Shown piece after piece: positions 40,763 through 48,847 of a stretch of 64,000 nucleotides of DNA. Below the pieces are notes generated by a model. That model made no database searches. It was not told the origin of the DNA and saw only the letters and a program-made list of their open reading frames with translations. The stretch is from an uncultured Bacilli bacterium (lineage in GTDB: Bacteria > Bacillota_I > Bacilli_A > RF39 > UBA660). Both the position numbers and the translations under genes were made by a program. The stretch covers positions 12,022 through 76,021 of the forward strand of contig CAKPHC010000007.1 of NCBI GenBank assembly GCA_934155645.1, read 5' to 3'. How positions within the stretch are numbered: position 1 is the stretch's first letter; each line of letters begins with the position of its first letter.

Positions 40763-42040
40763 TTAAATGGAAATAATTATGTCTTGAACAAAGAAATTTT
40801 GAAATATTTTAGTCTCTAATTGATATATATCTTTATTCTTTGTTATATTTCTTATTATTTCCTTCTTTATATTTTCTTCGGTTGTGGAATATTTAATTTT
40901 ATTGAGTTGTTTAGGTATCGGTTCATCATCAAAGCTATTGGCAACTGTAATATGAATTTTTCCGTTTTCTTCATACATTTGAATACTTACCATTTTTTCT
41001 TTGTTATTCTTAGATGACTCAATGGCACTGTCTAGTAAGATTCCCATTATTGTATATAAGTCATTAACATCTTCTTTTGATAATTCTTTCATTCTTGCGA
41101 CCGATGGACTCACTAAAATTTCAGGAGTAATTCCGGCGGTTTTCATTTCGGTCATCTTTAAATTAATGAATCCTTTCATCCCTAAAATAGGAATATTATT
41201 AAATTCTTTTAGCCACTCAGAAGTAATACTTTCTTTTTCATTAACTAGTTTGTCGACGTACTGGCTAGCTTCTTTTTTATTCTTACTAAGGAGTTTTTTT
41301 ATAGTTATTAAGTTGTTTTCCCTTTCTCTTAGAGTACGATGGTATTCTTCCATTAAAGTTCCATTTGATTTAGCATAGCTAGATATTTCAACATACATTT
41401 TTGAAATCATATCCATTTTATTTTCCTTATCGATAATGGCTCCAGTAATTATAGTTATTAATACTATGATAACAATATCATATAATAGATTAAAATCACG
41501 TTTCATGTATGGCATTCTTATTAAGAACACAGATATTAAAGAGAAATAAATTAATGTAAATATAACAAAACTATGGCAAGGTTCATTGTTAACTTTTTTA
41601 ATAACTTTATTCATTATTCTTTGCATTAATATAAAGATTTCTAATGCGATAATGGCAGAACAAACATTAGAATTAAATTTTTCTATTGGCAACAAGTTTG
41701 TAGCATATATAACACTCGGATGAAATAATCCAAATGCAATTAATACAATTTCTACTAACATACGAATTACGTATATAAACAGTGATACTAATAATGTTTT
41801 GGCTAACTTTTGTTTAAAAATAATTTTTTGAAACACAACTACTGACATATAATAGAAAAATATAGTAAATAGTGGTGTAAAATTATAAATATTTATTACA
41901 AAAGATGTAACATATATTACAAACGCTATTATTATATCGCTGTGATTTAATTTCTGCTTTGGATAAATGATTTTGCTTTTTAGAAATATAGTTAAAGCAA
42001 AAATAGTACCATTAATTATACTTAAAATAAACTGCTGCAT
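40763..42040 (-). CDS. AgrC/GHKL-like sensor kinase homologue, apparently catalytically dead
   Basis: A 425-residue protein: six to seven membrane helices (1-205), a coiled-coil/dimerisation segment (about 205-275), and a GHKL-like domain (about 280-425). The dimerisation segment reads RERENNL (238-244) where AgrC-type kinases have R-H-D-x-x-N, so the phospho-acceptor His is Glu. The N-box is LLDSAIES instead of LLDNAIE, and the glycine-rich G box after ANSFDDE is missing. It precedes no other gene downstream and follows the LytTR regulator by 7 bp. It may act as a sensor without phosphorylation. Confidence 0.75.
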   Translation of the reverse strand: MQQFILSIINGTIFALTIFLKSKIIYPKQKLNHSDIIIAFVIYVTSFVINIYNFTPLFTIFFYYMSVVVFQKIIFKQKLAKTLLVSLFIYVIRMLVEIVLIAFGLFHPSVIYATNLLPIEKFNSNVCSAIIALEIFILMQRIMNKVIKKVNNEPCHSFVIFTLIYFSLISVFLIRMPYMKRDFNLLYDIVIIVLITIITGAIIDKENKMDMISKMYVEISSYAKSNGTLMEEYHRTLRERENNLITIKKLLSKNKKEASQYVDKLVNEKESITSEWLKEFNNIPILGMKGFINLKMTEMKTAGITPEILVSPSVARMKELSKEDVNDLYTIMGILLDSAIESSKNNKEKMVSIQMYEENGKIHITVANSFDDEPIPKQLNKIKYSTTEENIKKEIIRNITKNKDIYQLETKIFQNFFVQDIIISI

Positions 42041-42047
42041 GATAAAC

Positions 42048-42764
42048 CTATAACCTTTCTTTTAATTCTCTTTTTTTATTTCTAGCAATTAAATCTATTT
42101 GTTTATTTGGGAAAAAAATAATATTATTTGCTAAGTCAACACTTGATACATTACTTAAGTTAACAATGCAACTTCTATGTGTCTTCATGAATCGTTGGTC
42201 ATTTGATAACGTTTCTTCTAAATGTTGAATTGTATCTCTTGTAAAGTATTCTCCATCGTTAGTAACAATCTTACAGTTGTTATTATTTAGGCTTTTTTCA
42301 ATATACAAAATTTGATTGTATGGTATTTGATATAGTTCGCCATTTAGTGTAAAAGTTATAGATTTTTGTTTAGTAAAAATACCTACAGCTACCCCCAATG
42401 TTTCTCTTAATTCTTTTTCTATATCAGAGTATTTTGATATAAAATCTAACATCAATAATTTACTTGTATATCCAATATTACTGTATTGTTCATGACTGGT
42501 AATAACTATTATTTGACTACTCCAATCACCATTATTTCGTATTTGTCTTGCCAAATCTAGACCTGATTTACCTGGAACCTCTACATCTAATAGATATATT
42601 TTGTTACCATCAATGTTATTTAGTTTCTTCTCTGCCTCTTGGTCATATTTATCTATTTCTATAATTTTGAAATTATTGTTATTAGCACCAATTAGTTTTA
42701 AAATTATTTTTTTGTATCTTTCACGCATTTCTTTGCCATCTTCATATAACACAAAATTAATCAT
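42048..42764 (-). CDS. LytTR-family response regulator
   Basis: A 238-residue AgrA/LytR-type regulator. Receiver domain (1-125): acidic pair EDG, phospho-acceptor Asp in YLLDVEVPGKSG, VITSHE and Lys in DFISKYS. LytTR DNA-binding domain (about 140-238): LYIEKSLNNNNCKI, RFMKTHRSCIVNLSNV. ATG 42764 follows GAAGGTG. It is co-transcribed with the kinase homologue, whose defects suggest another phosphate source or none. A pair of direct repeats 21 bp apart lies upstream (42830-42859) and may be its own target. Confidence 0.85.
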   Translation of the reverse strand: MINFVLYEDGKEMRERYKKIILKLIGANNNNFKIIEIDKYDQEAEKKLNNIDGNKIYLLDVEVPGKSGLDLARQIRNNGDWSSQIIVITSHEQYSNIGYTSKLLMLDFISKYSDIEKELRETLGVAVGIFTKQKSITFTLNGELYQIPYNQILYIEKSLNNNNCKIVTNDGEYFTRDTIQHLEETLSNDQRFMKTHRSCIVNLSNVSSVDLANNIIFFPNKQIDLIARNKKRELKERL

Positions 42765-42829
42765 TATGTACACCTTCGCTTTTCAAAAAAGATTGTATCA
42801 TAGCATTTTTAAAAAATATGAAAACGTGG

Positions 42830-42859
42830 CTCAAATGTTAATATTTGGCTGGCAAATGT
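42830..42859 (-). promoter_or_regulatory. Putative LytTR operator (21-bp spaced direct repeats)
   Basis: On the minus strand ACATTTG (42853-42859) recurs as ACATTTG (42832-42838) exactly 21 bp apart, each followed by a C/AG-containing extension. LytTR proteins bind 9-bp direct repeats with 12-13 bp between them. A TATGAT -10 candidate follows downstream. Autoregulation inferred. Confidence 0.55.
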
Positions 42860-42912
42860 ATTTTTTGACGAAAAAAAGCACTTTTTGTGCATTTAAGCAC
42901 AACTTTTCAACC

Positions 42913-42939
42913 AAAAAAAGAACGGCTCACGCTGTTCTT
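42913..42939 (-). terminator. Intrinsic terminator after the Cys-rich ArsR gene
   Basis: Stem AAGAACAGC / GCCGTTCTT with one A-C mismatch, loop GTGA, then seven T on the minus strand; it overlaps the stop codon. Confidence 0.7.
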
Positions 42940-43402
42940 ATTCACAAGTACATTTTTTACCTTCGTGGCAACCGCATGTACACTCTTCATCGCAATTTTC
43001 TTCTTTATTATCATTGCAACCACAAGTGCATTCGCTTCCGCATTGGCAATTGTCATCACATGTGCATTCCTTTCCTTCATGACAACCACAAGTGCAGTTT
43101 TCATCACATTTTTTATCTTTTTCCATTTCCATAATTTCACCTCCAATTATTTTTTCTATGTATTTGCTTATTCTTGCAAAATTTTCTTTTTCTAGTTGAT
43201 ATACTACTTTGTTTCCTTTTTTAATTGGCATAACTAATCTAGCATCTGTTAAAGCTTTCATATGATGCGACAATGTTGGCTGAGTTACGTTCAAATTTTC
43301 CAGAATATTGCAACCGCAGACATTGTGTTTTGATAATATTTCTATTATCTTTAACCTATTCTCATCAGCTAAAATTTTAAATAATTCAGATAAATTTGTC
43401 AT
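42938..43402 (-). CDS. ArsR-family repressor with metallothionein-like Cys-rich tail
   Basis: A 154-residue protein. Residues 1-90 form an ArsR winged helix (LFKILADENRLKIIEIL, TQPTLSHHMKALTDA) with the metal Cys pair NVCGCNIL. The tail (about 98-154) has 17 Cys, most in C-x-C or C-x3-C pairs, and a near-perfect internal duplication (CDENCTCGCHEGKECTC and CDEECTCGCHEGKKCTC), as in metallothioneins or metal-sponge tails. A sensor fused to a metal buffer is unusual. No transporter follows; the gene ends with a terminator, so it may regulate itself and targets elsewhere. Confidence 0.85.
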   Translation of the reverse strand: MTNLSELFKILADENRLKIIEILSKHNVCGCNILENLNVTQPTLSHHMKALTDARLVMPIKKGNKVVYQLEKENFARISKYIEKIIGGEIMEMEKDKKCDENCTCGCHEGKECTCDDNCQCGSECTCGCNDNKEENCDEECTCGCHEGKKCTCE

Positions 43403-43417
43403 AGTTATCCTCTAATC

Positions 43418-43439
43418 TATATAGATGAACATCTATATA
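43418..43439. promoter_or_regulatory. ArsR-type operator of the Cys-rich regulator
   Basis: Perfect palindrome TATATAGATG-AA-CATCTATATA, 16 bp upstream of the start codon. A promoter TTGAAT-17-TAATAT lies just upstream, so a bound repressor would block initiation. Confidence 0.8.
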
Positions 43440-43482
43440 CTTATATATTAATACTTTTAAGTTTAAAATTCAAGATATAACT

Positions 43483-43511
43483 AAAAAAAGTTTCTAAATT
43501 ATAGAAACTTT
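43483..43511 (-). terminator. Intrinsic terminator after the 43510-44172 gene
   Basis: Perfect stem AAAGTTTCTA / TAGAAACTTT, loop TAATT, then T on the minus strand. Confidence 0.88.
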
Positions 43512-44172
43512 ACAAAATTTTCTTTTTAACTTTTTGAATTACTTCATCTTTTAAATGGCTTTTATTCAAGTAATTTGGATGATATGTCCATATTACTCCT
43601 TTGTTACTATCTATTAATACTGGATTTTGAACAGTTGGACGATTATCTACTAAATCTGAACTAAGATTTTTTAAGACTTCATTTGTTATTGTCAAATAAG
43701 GCTTTTTAGGTCCATTTACAAATATTGTATATTCTGGTTTAAAATAATCATGTAAATAAATTAAATATTTAATACTTATATCTTCTAGTTCTTGAGTCAT
43801 TTTAGGATTACCGATACTAGTTCTTTTACTAGAGATAATAGTGTTATTCCAAATAACATTTTTAGATAACTCTTCTCTTGATATTTCCAAGCAATCTCTA
43901 ATAAATCTCCAAAAGTCCTTGTTATTAGCGCATCTTTGGGCTAAGAAGTCAAAGTATTCTTGTTCAACTTTCTCTACATCAGGCATATAATTAATATTTT
44001 CATGATTCAACCAGCAATTTGTTTCTTGACCAATATATAAGATTTTTCTATTTAGTCCATTTATATAATTATCATCTGATGATACTAATAATGGAATTGC
44101 CAAATCTTGTGCTTGTATAAAATTATAGCAACGCTTTAACACATATTTATTACGCTCTCTTAATTCACTCAC
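43510..44172 (-). CDS. Hypothetical protein, possible uracil-DNA-glycosylase-like fold
   Basis: A 220-residue cytoplasmic protein. The segments ILYIGQETNCW (near residue 45), VIWNNTIIS (near 105), IFVNGPKKPYL (near 150) and WTYHPNYLNKS (near 200) recur in the order of UDG-superfamily motifs (G-x-E/D-P-like, ..., H-P near the end), so a UDG-like fold is possible but not certain. GTG 44172 is 9 bases after AAAGGGG, whereas ATG 44181 abuts it. Monocistronic, next to a DUF1848 gene with its own terminator. Confidence 0.55.
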   Translation of the reverse strand: MSELRERNKYVLKRCYNFIQAQDLAIPLLVSSDDNYINGLNRKILYIGQETNCWLNHENINYMPDVEKVEQEYFDFLAQRCANNKDFWRFIRDCLEISREELSKNVIWNNTIISSKRTSIGNPKMTQELEDISIKYLIYLHDYFKPEYTIFVNGPKKPYLTITNEVLKNLSSDLVDNRPTVQNPVLIDSNKGVIWTYHPNYLNKSHLKDEVIQKVKKKIL

Positions 44173-44225
44173 AAAACCCATCCCCTTTGAGTTCTGTTAT
44201 TATACCACAAATGGCTAAAAAAAGC

Positions 44226-44248
44226 AAAAAAGCCTTTTTCAGGCTTTT
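44226..44248 (-). terminator. Intrinsic terminator after the DUF1848 gene
   Basis: Stem AAAAGCC / GGCTTTT, loop TGAAAAA, then T on the minus strand. Confidence 0.85.
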
Positions 44249-44252
44249 ATAA

Positions 44253-45140
44253 CTATTTAGTTCTCCTTTTAATGATATCATCACTTTCTAGCTCGCCAAT
44301 CAATAGACTTGATTTAGGATTATGATTTTTAAAGTTATTTTTTATCTGTTTTTCATCATAATTAGCATAACAATATTTACAAAAATGCATACACGAATTA
44401 TATGCTCCGATATCTACCATTTGAACACAATTACATTTTTTCTCTTTTCTTGCTGTCCAATTTTTATAAGTTTTACCAGTTAATTTGTATGCTAACTCGT
44501 GTGATAGGCACTCTCCTTTAGTAAAACCATATTCCACTAAATTTCTATCTTCAAAACATGTTTGAACTGTCATATTATGAAGTTTTGCTATTCTACTAAA
44601 ATTTTCTCCTATTATTTTGTAATCTTCTTCATTAAATTCTCTATAATTTAAAACTTTTCTATTATTCCTAACGTTTTTATAATCATCAATAAAAGATACT
44701 ATTATAGTGTTTACATAGCCATCTAATAAAGAACACAACTTATCAAAGGCTTTAATATGATAATCAACATTATATTTATTGCTTAGAAATATTGGGTCAT
44801 ATCTTATACATAAATTTTCTTTTCCTATGATATTAGATAATTTTTTAACAGCATCTATTATTTCTCTTTTAGATGGTACGTAAGGTTCTATATCTTTATT
44901 GTAAGGAGTTACAGTTACATGGAATAGTATTGGTTTATTTATCTTGTTTATTTTATCTAAAATAGGAATAGGATTTTTTGTACAAAATAGAATTAAATCA
45001 ACATCTTCAAAATATATTCTGCTAACTAATTTAGGATTAAAAGGGTTTCTTACATCAGCAAAGCCTTCTTCTAATCTATTCATAAACCAATTAGAGTAAA
45101 AAGCAATTATATCCGTTCTACCACTTACGTTTAATATCAT
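44253..45140 (-). CDS. DUF1848 family protein
   Basis: A 295-residue protein beginning MILNVSGRTDIIAFYSNW, the signature opening of DUF1848. The core has RYDPIF and the C-terminal block CNCVQMVDIGAYNSCMHFCKYCYANY holds a C-x3-C-x2-C cluster like those binding an Fe-S centre in radical-SAM enzymes, although in this family the cluster is at the C-terminus. Reaction unknown. ATG 45140 follows GAAGGTGAT; the longer frame to 45194 runs into the divergent toxin promoter. Confidence 0.85.
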   Translation of the reverse strand: MILNVSGRTDIIAFYSNWFMNRLEEGFADVRNPFNPKLVSRIYFEDVDLILFCTKNPIPILDKINKINKPILFHVTVTPYNKDIEPYVPSKREIIDAVKKLSNIIGKENLCIRYDPIFLSNKYNVDYHIKAFDKLCSLLDGYVNTIIVSFIDDYKNVRNNRKVLNYREFNEEDYKIIGENFSRIAKLHNMTVQTCFEDRNLVEYGFTKGECLSHELAYKLTGKTYKNWTARKEKKCNCVQMVDIGAYNSCMHFCKYCYANYDEKQIKNNFKNHNPKSSLLIGELESDDIIKRRTK

Positions 45141-45193
45141 GATATCACCTTCATTTTCTTTTATTTTGATTATTAAAATTTTAATATAAATCA

Positions 45194-45222
45194 TTGTTTT
45201 TAAAACAAATGTTTGATATAAT
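45194..45222 (+). promoter_or_regulatory. Promoter of toxin locus 3
   Basis: TTGTTT (45194-45199), 17-bp spacer, TATAAT (45217-45222), then TTTTTTAGGAAC as in the 29.6-kb locus. Confidence 0.7.
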
Positions 45223-45285
45223 CTTTTTTAGGAACGTTTGATAAGTTGGGTGGAGCCGAACTTCAAAAAGAAGGGAGGCGATATT

Positions 45286-45369
45286 ATGAATAAGAAGGAC
45301 TTTTTAATTCTATCTCTAGTAATAATTATCTTCCTTTTATTATTATTACTATTTGTAGTATTAATATAA
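45286..45369 (+). CDS. Small hydrophobic peptide, putative type I toxin (third locus)
   Basis: A 27-residue peptide, MNKKDFLIL start followed by an almost pure Leu/Ile/Val helix. The ribosome site AAGGGAGGC can pair with GCC..CTTC about 20 bases upstream, again hiding it. The promoter, mRNA 5' end, 3' hairpin and antisense promoter match the locus at 29.6-29.97 kb although the peptide sequences differ, so the regulatory frame is conserved while the peptide diverges. Membrane toxicity is inferred. Confidence 0.7.
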   Translation: MNKKDFLILSLVIIIFLLLLLLFVVLI

Positions 45370-45482
45370 AAGAAAAATCACCTAACTCAGCAATGATTTA
45401 GGTGATTACCCAATTAATAAGGTAACACTCAACACTGCAATATCGAATGTTCCTCTTTTTATTTTATGCAAACTTTCTTGCT
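45370..45482 (-). ncRNA. Putative antitoxin antisense RNA (third locus)
   Basis: Promoter TTGTAA (45512-45517), 17-bp spacer, TATTAT (45489-45494) on the minus strand; end at the perfect hairpin AATCACCTAA / TTAGGTGATT (45376-45407) followed by TTTCTTTT, directly after the toxin stop codon. The -35 lies inside the tRNA-Leu terminator. Confidence 0.65.
45421..45460 (+). terminator. Terminator of toxin mRNA 3
   Basis: GGTAACACTC pairs imperfectly with GAATGTTCC, followed by TCTTTTT on the plus strand; same position and shape as in the 29.9-kb locus. Confidence 0.6.
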
Positions 45483-45495
45483 AGATACATAATAA

Positions 45496-45525
45496 CATAA
45501 AAACGACTTTTTTACAAGTCGTTTT
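45496..45525 (-). terminator. Terminator of tRNA-Leu
   Basis: Perfect 10-bp stem AAAACGACTT / AAGTCGTTTT, loop GTAAAA, then T, 11 bp after the encoded CCA. Confidence 0.85.
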
Positions 45526-45535
45526 AAAATCAATT

Positions 45536-45621
45536 TGGTGCCTGAAGTGGGACTTGAACCCACACAGTATTGCTACCATCGGATTTTGAGTCCGACGCGT
45601 CTACCATTCCACCATTCAGGC
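45536..45621 (-). tRNA. tRNA-Leu, anticodon CAA
   Basis: An 86-base class II tRNA: acceptor stem GCCTGAA / TTCAGGC, discriminator A and encoded CCA; D-arm GGTGGAATGGTAGAC; anticodon loop ACTCAAAAT with CAA; long variable arm; T-loop GGTTCAAGTCC. It reads UUG codons. The gene stands alone upstream of toxin locus 3. Confidence 0.96.
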
Positions 45622-45646
45622 AAGTACGAATATTATTATACAATAA

Positions 45647-46225
45647 TTAATTCGCATCGTCAATTTCTTCTTTATACTTTGAATCATATAAATCAACAGA
45701 ATCAGTAGTAGCTTCTTCTACAATATTATCGAATTTTGGTAATTCATCCTTAGACGATAATCCAAAATAATCTAAAAACTCACTAGTAGTTTGATATAGT
45801 ATTGGCCTACCTGGTAATTCGCTTCTTCCTACTTCTTTAACTAGTCCTTTAGCAACTAGTTTTTTTATCATTTCTCTACTACTTACTCCTCTTATCTCAT
45901 CAACCATTAAACGTGTAATTGGTTCATTATAAGCAATAATTGCTAGAGTTTCTAATGCCGACTGAGATAAAACATTAGTCTCTGGATTTTCAATTAGTTT
46001 TTGATAATATTCCTTATGCTCCTTCTTAGTAGTAAGTTTAAATGTATTACCTAGAAAATTAATTCTGATTCCCCTATCATCTTTTTCATATTTTTCTTTT
46101 AATGACATTATTAATTCTTTTGCTTCATCATCATTTAGTGACATTATATCTTTTATTTGTTGCATTGTTAATCCATCATCACCTACTACAAATAAAAGTC
46201 CTTCTAAAACTGCTTCTAAATTCAT
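45647..46225 (-). CDS. scpB: Segregation and condensation protein B
   Basis: A 192-residue ScpB with two winged-helix domains (EAVLEGLLFVVGDDGLT at the start; SALETLAIIAYNEPITR near residue 90; VKEVGRSELPGRPILY near 135). It binds the central part of ScpA to complete the bacterial SMC condensin. The ATG directly follows the scpA stop. Confidence 0.96.
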   Translation of the reverse strand: MNLEAVLEGLLFVVGDDGLTMQQIKDIMSLNDDEAKELIMSLKEKYEKDDRGIRINFLGNTFKLTTKKEHKEYYQKLIENPETNVLSQSALETLAIIAYNEPITRLMVDEIRGVSSREMIKKLVAKGLVKEVGRSELPGRPILYQTTSEFLDYFGLSSKDELPKFDNIVEEATTDSVDLYDSKYKEEIDDAN

Positions 46226-46939
46226 CTATATCCCCTCACACATAATTTCACCAAAGTTTGATTCTTGTACAATAATTAATTCATTTTGTCTTGCCATCTC
46301 TAAAATAGCTAGAAACGTTACTACTACATATTCTTTGGTTAATACATCAAATAATTCTAAGAAATTAAATTTATGTTTTTTCTTTAAAATATTTCTTATG
46401 GATTTTCTTCTATCCTCTACTGACATTTCTTTTTTTGTAACTTTTGTAGATAAAGGTTCGTTTTCTTTTTGCCTTTCTAAAAACTTTTGAAAAGCCTTAA
46501 TTAAGTCATCTAAAGTTACATCTGTATTACTAATCACTTCTACTTCTGGTAGATATTCTTTAATATTTTCTGGTGACTTAGTATATACTTTGTGTCGTTC
46601 TTCTTCTAATTCTTTAAACTCTTTAGTTAAATCTTTATATCTTTGATATTCAATAAGTCTATTTACCAATTGTTCTTGTGGGTCTTCTTCTTGTTCTTCA
46701 TCTTCATCATGTCTTGGTAAGAGCATCCTTGATTTCATTTCAATAAGTTCTGCAGCCATCACTAAGTAACTGCTTGCAATATCTAAATTCATTTCTTCCA
46801 TTTTATTTATATATTCTAAATACTGGTCTGTAATTACTTCTATTTTTAAATCAAAAATATCCATTTTTGACTCTTTTATTAGATGTAATAATAAGTCTAA
46901 TGGACCTTCAAACTCATTGATTTTAATTTCTATATTCAT
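46226..46939 (-). CDS. scpA: Segregation and condensation protein A (kleisin)
   Basis: A 237-residue kleisin. FEGPLDLLLHLIKESKMDIFDL (residues 9-30, longer than quoted motif core PLDLLLHLI) is the classic N-terminal block; LVMAAELIEMKSRMLLP follows and the C-terminal winged helix ends TFLAILEMARQNEL. The middle is acidic (EDEEQEEDPQEQ). Bridges the SMC heads in chromosome segregation. Confidence 0.96.
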   Translation of the reverse strand: MNIEIKINEFEGPLDLLLHLIKESKMDIFDLKIEVITDQYLEYINKMEEMNLDIASSYLVMAAELIEMKSRMLLPRHDEDEEQEEDPQEQLVNRLIEYQRYKDLTKEFKELEEERHKVYTKSPENIKEYLPEVEVISNTDVTLDDLIKAFQKFLERQKENEPLSTKVTKKEMSVEDRRKSIRNILKKKHKFNFLELFDVLTKEYVVVTFLAILEMARQNELIIVQESNFGEIMCEGI

Positions 46940-46986
46940 CTTACCACTTCCAATTGTTAATACAATTATAACACAACTTGCTTTTA

Positions 46987-47016
46987 GGCAAAAGAAAAAA
47001 GTTCTTACGAACTCTT
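46987..47016 (-). terminator. Intrinsic terminator after spoVAE
   Basis: GAGTTC / GAACTT stem with GTAA loop, then TTTTCTTTT on the minus strand. Confidence 0.82.
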
Positions 47017-47365
47017 AATTTTTAGGCCTACAGAATAATGAGAATACAAAAGTAAAGATAATTGCTGCTGTTATTCCGGATGCAGTTAAATCAAACATTC
47101 CCATTAGTATTCCAATAATGCCATACTCACTTGCTTTAGCTAATGCTCCATGGATTAGGGAGTGTCCGAAACTAGTAATTGGTACCATTGCTCCTCCACC
47201 AACGCACATAATAATTTTATCATAAATGTTAAAAGTATCTAAGGCGGCCCCTATAACTACAAATAAACTTGTAATGTGACCTGCAGTTAATTTGGTGTTA
47301 TCAAGTATTATTTGCCCAGCCATAGATACTAATCCCGCAAAGAGAAATGAATAAACGTAAATCAT
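47015..47365 (-). CDS. spoVAE: Stage V sporulation protein AE
   Basis: A 116-residue membrane protein with four helices. VCGGGAMVPITSFGHSL is the SpoVAC/AEb-type conserved block (GhG..vPitgFg). Part of the SpoVA channel in the spore inner membrane that loads dipicolinic acid in sporulation and releases it in germination. Its start overlaps spoVAD by 4 bp. Confidence 0.9.
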   Translation of the reverse strand: MIYVYSFLFAGLVSMAGQIILDNTKLTAGHITSLFVVIGAALDTFNIYDKIIMCVGGGAMVPITSFGHSLIHGALAKASEYGIIGILMGMFDLTASGITAAIIFTFVFSLFCRPKN

Positions 47366-48357
47366 CTTATCGCCTCCAAACTAATTGCATGTGCAATTGA
47401 ATTTATATGTTCATGTTGATATACAAATGTTGGAGAAAATAATGCTCCAGTTGCTACAAATAAAACTCTATCAAGTTCCCCTTTTTCCATTTTAGGTAAT
47501 ATTTTTGAATAATTTACTAAAGCACTACAGACTGGACCTGAGCCACCTGCCATTACTTCTTCTTGTTTAGATAAATCATAAAGCATTGTTCCAGCATCAT
47601 CATAATTATTACTAATATCCATGCCATACTCACTGTGCATATAATCAATTAGAATTTCTTTTCCATATACTCCTAGGTCTCCTGTAATAATTAGGTCATA
47701 ATAATTTGGTTCTCTTTTTAATGCTTTTAAATGTTCATATATTGTGTTGCCTGCTGCTACTGCCATAACTGCTCCCATATTAAACGGGTCTGTTTGACCC
47801 ATATCAGCTACTCTTCCTATTGTGGAAGATTCAATTTTAATTTTTCCTTTTTCATTAGTTAGATAAATACTTGCTCCACCTGTCGAAGTAAAAGTTGCTG
47901 TTTTAGGTTTTGGAGCACCATACTCAGTAGGATTTCTAAATTGTTTTTCGCTAGACATATTATGAGACGAAGTTGCTGCTATACAATTTTTTACTTTACC
48001 TCCATCAATTAAACTAGAACCTAATATTATTCCTTCAGCACTAGATGCGCAAGCACTATATATTCCAAAGAAAGGTATGTCAAACTTTAAAGCAGCATAA
48101 CTTGATGATGTTACTTGATTTAATAAATCTCCAGATATTAATACATCTATATTTTTCTTATCTTTATTTACTTTTTTTAACAAGATATCAATACTGTCAG
48201 TAAGCAATCTAACTTCTGCTTGTTCCCATGTTTCTTCGCCATTATATAAATTGGAATAACATTTATCAAAACCCTTTGATAATGGTCCATCTTTTTCGTA
48301 TGGTCCAGTTACTGTTGAATATCCTCCAACGTATACATTGTTATATTCGTATGTCAT
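47362..48357 (-). CDS. spoVAD: Stage V sporulation protein AD
   Basis: A 331-residue thiolase-fold protein that binds dipicolinic acid on the SpoVA channel. Visible: VGGYSTVTGPYEKDGPL near the start, GIYSACASSAEG (about 97-108), ATSSHNMSSEKQFRNPTEYGAPKP (key SSHN..E.QFR.P.EYG), and GDLGVYGKE. The start is one base after the spoVAC stop. Confidence 0.95.
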   Translation of the reverse strand: MTYEYNNVYVGGYSTVTGPYEKDGPLSKGFDKCYSNLYNGEETWEQAEVRLLTDSIDILLKKVNKDKKNIDVLISGDLLNQVTSSSYAALKFDIPFFGIYSACASSAEGIILGSSLIDGGKVKNCIAATSSHNMSSEKQFRNPTEYGAPKPKTATFTSTGGASIYLTNEKGKIKIESSTIGRVADMGQTDPFNMGAVMAVAAGNTIYEHLKALKREPNYYDLIITGDLGVYGKEILIDYMHSEYGMDISNNYDDAGTMLYDLSKQEEVMAGGSGPVCSALVNYSKILPKMEKGELDRVLFVATGALFSPTFVYQHEHINSIAHAISLEAIR

Positions 48358-48358
48358 G

Positions 48359-48802
48359 TTATAGTCCTCCTAACAATAAATATCTTAGTGTTCCAAAAAT
48401 CCATGCTGCTACTATTCCATATAGTATTACTGAACCTGCAAGTTTGAAGATATTCATACCAAGTCCATATATTGGTCCTTCTTTGCGGTATTCTATTCCA
48501 GCACTTGTCATTGAATGAGCAAAACCTGTAATAGGTATTATTAATCCACATCTTGCAAATGTTACCCATTTATCAAAAAAGCCTAAGGCTGTAAATAGTG
48601 ATGCTATAAATACTAACGTAACAATCATAAAAACTGAAGCATCTTTGGTAGATATCTCTAACCATGTTGAATAAAAATCAATTAATCCTTGCCCAATTAT
48701 TCCTACTAATCCACCTACTAAAAAACTTATAAAGGCATTTTGTACCCTATTTTCTTTTGGTTTATGTCTATCAACAATTTTTTGGTATTCTTTCTTTTCC
48801 AT
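48359..48802 (-). CDS. spoVAC: Stage V sporulation protein AC
   Basis: A 147-residue membrane protein with four helices; LIIPITGFAHSMTSAG (about 90-105) and AFISFLVGGLVGIIGQ (near 24-39) are the SpoVAC signatures. It is the mechanosensitive-type subunit of the spore dipicolinate channel. Start at ATG 48802 after AGGTGAT; the GTG three codons upstream is in the ribosome site. spoVAA and spoVAB are absent here, as in many Clostridia. Confidence 0.93.
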   Translation of the reverse strand: MEKKEYQKIVDRHKPKENRVQNAFISFLVGGLVGIIGQGLIDFYSTWLEISTKDASVFMIVTLVFIASLFTALGFFDKWVTFARCGLIIPITGFAHSMTSAGIEYRKEGPIYGLGMNIFKLAGSVILYGIVAAWIFGTLRYLLLGGL

Positions 48803-48812
48803 TTTTATCACC

Positions 48813-48838
48813 TATCAATATTTTCTCTAATATTGATA
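48813..48838. repeat. Hairpin immediately before the spoVAC ribosome site
   Basis: Perfect stem TATCAATATT / AATATTGATA with a 6-base loop; its right arm abuts the spoVAC AGGTGAT on the minus strand. No T tract follows. It could stabilise a processed 5' end or control spoVAC translation. Confidence 0.55.
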
Positions 48839-48847
48839 TTTTTATAC

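Noticed and set aside
42601..43195. Long plus-strand open frames over the LytTR and Cys-rich ArsR genes
   Set aside because: Low-complexity shadows of the minus-strand genes without ribosome sites.
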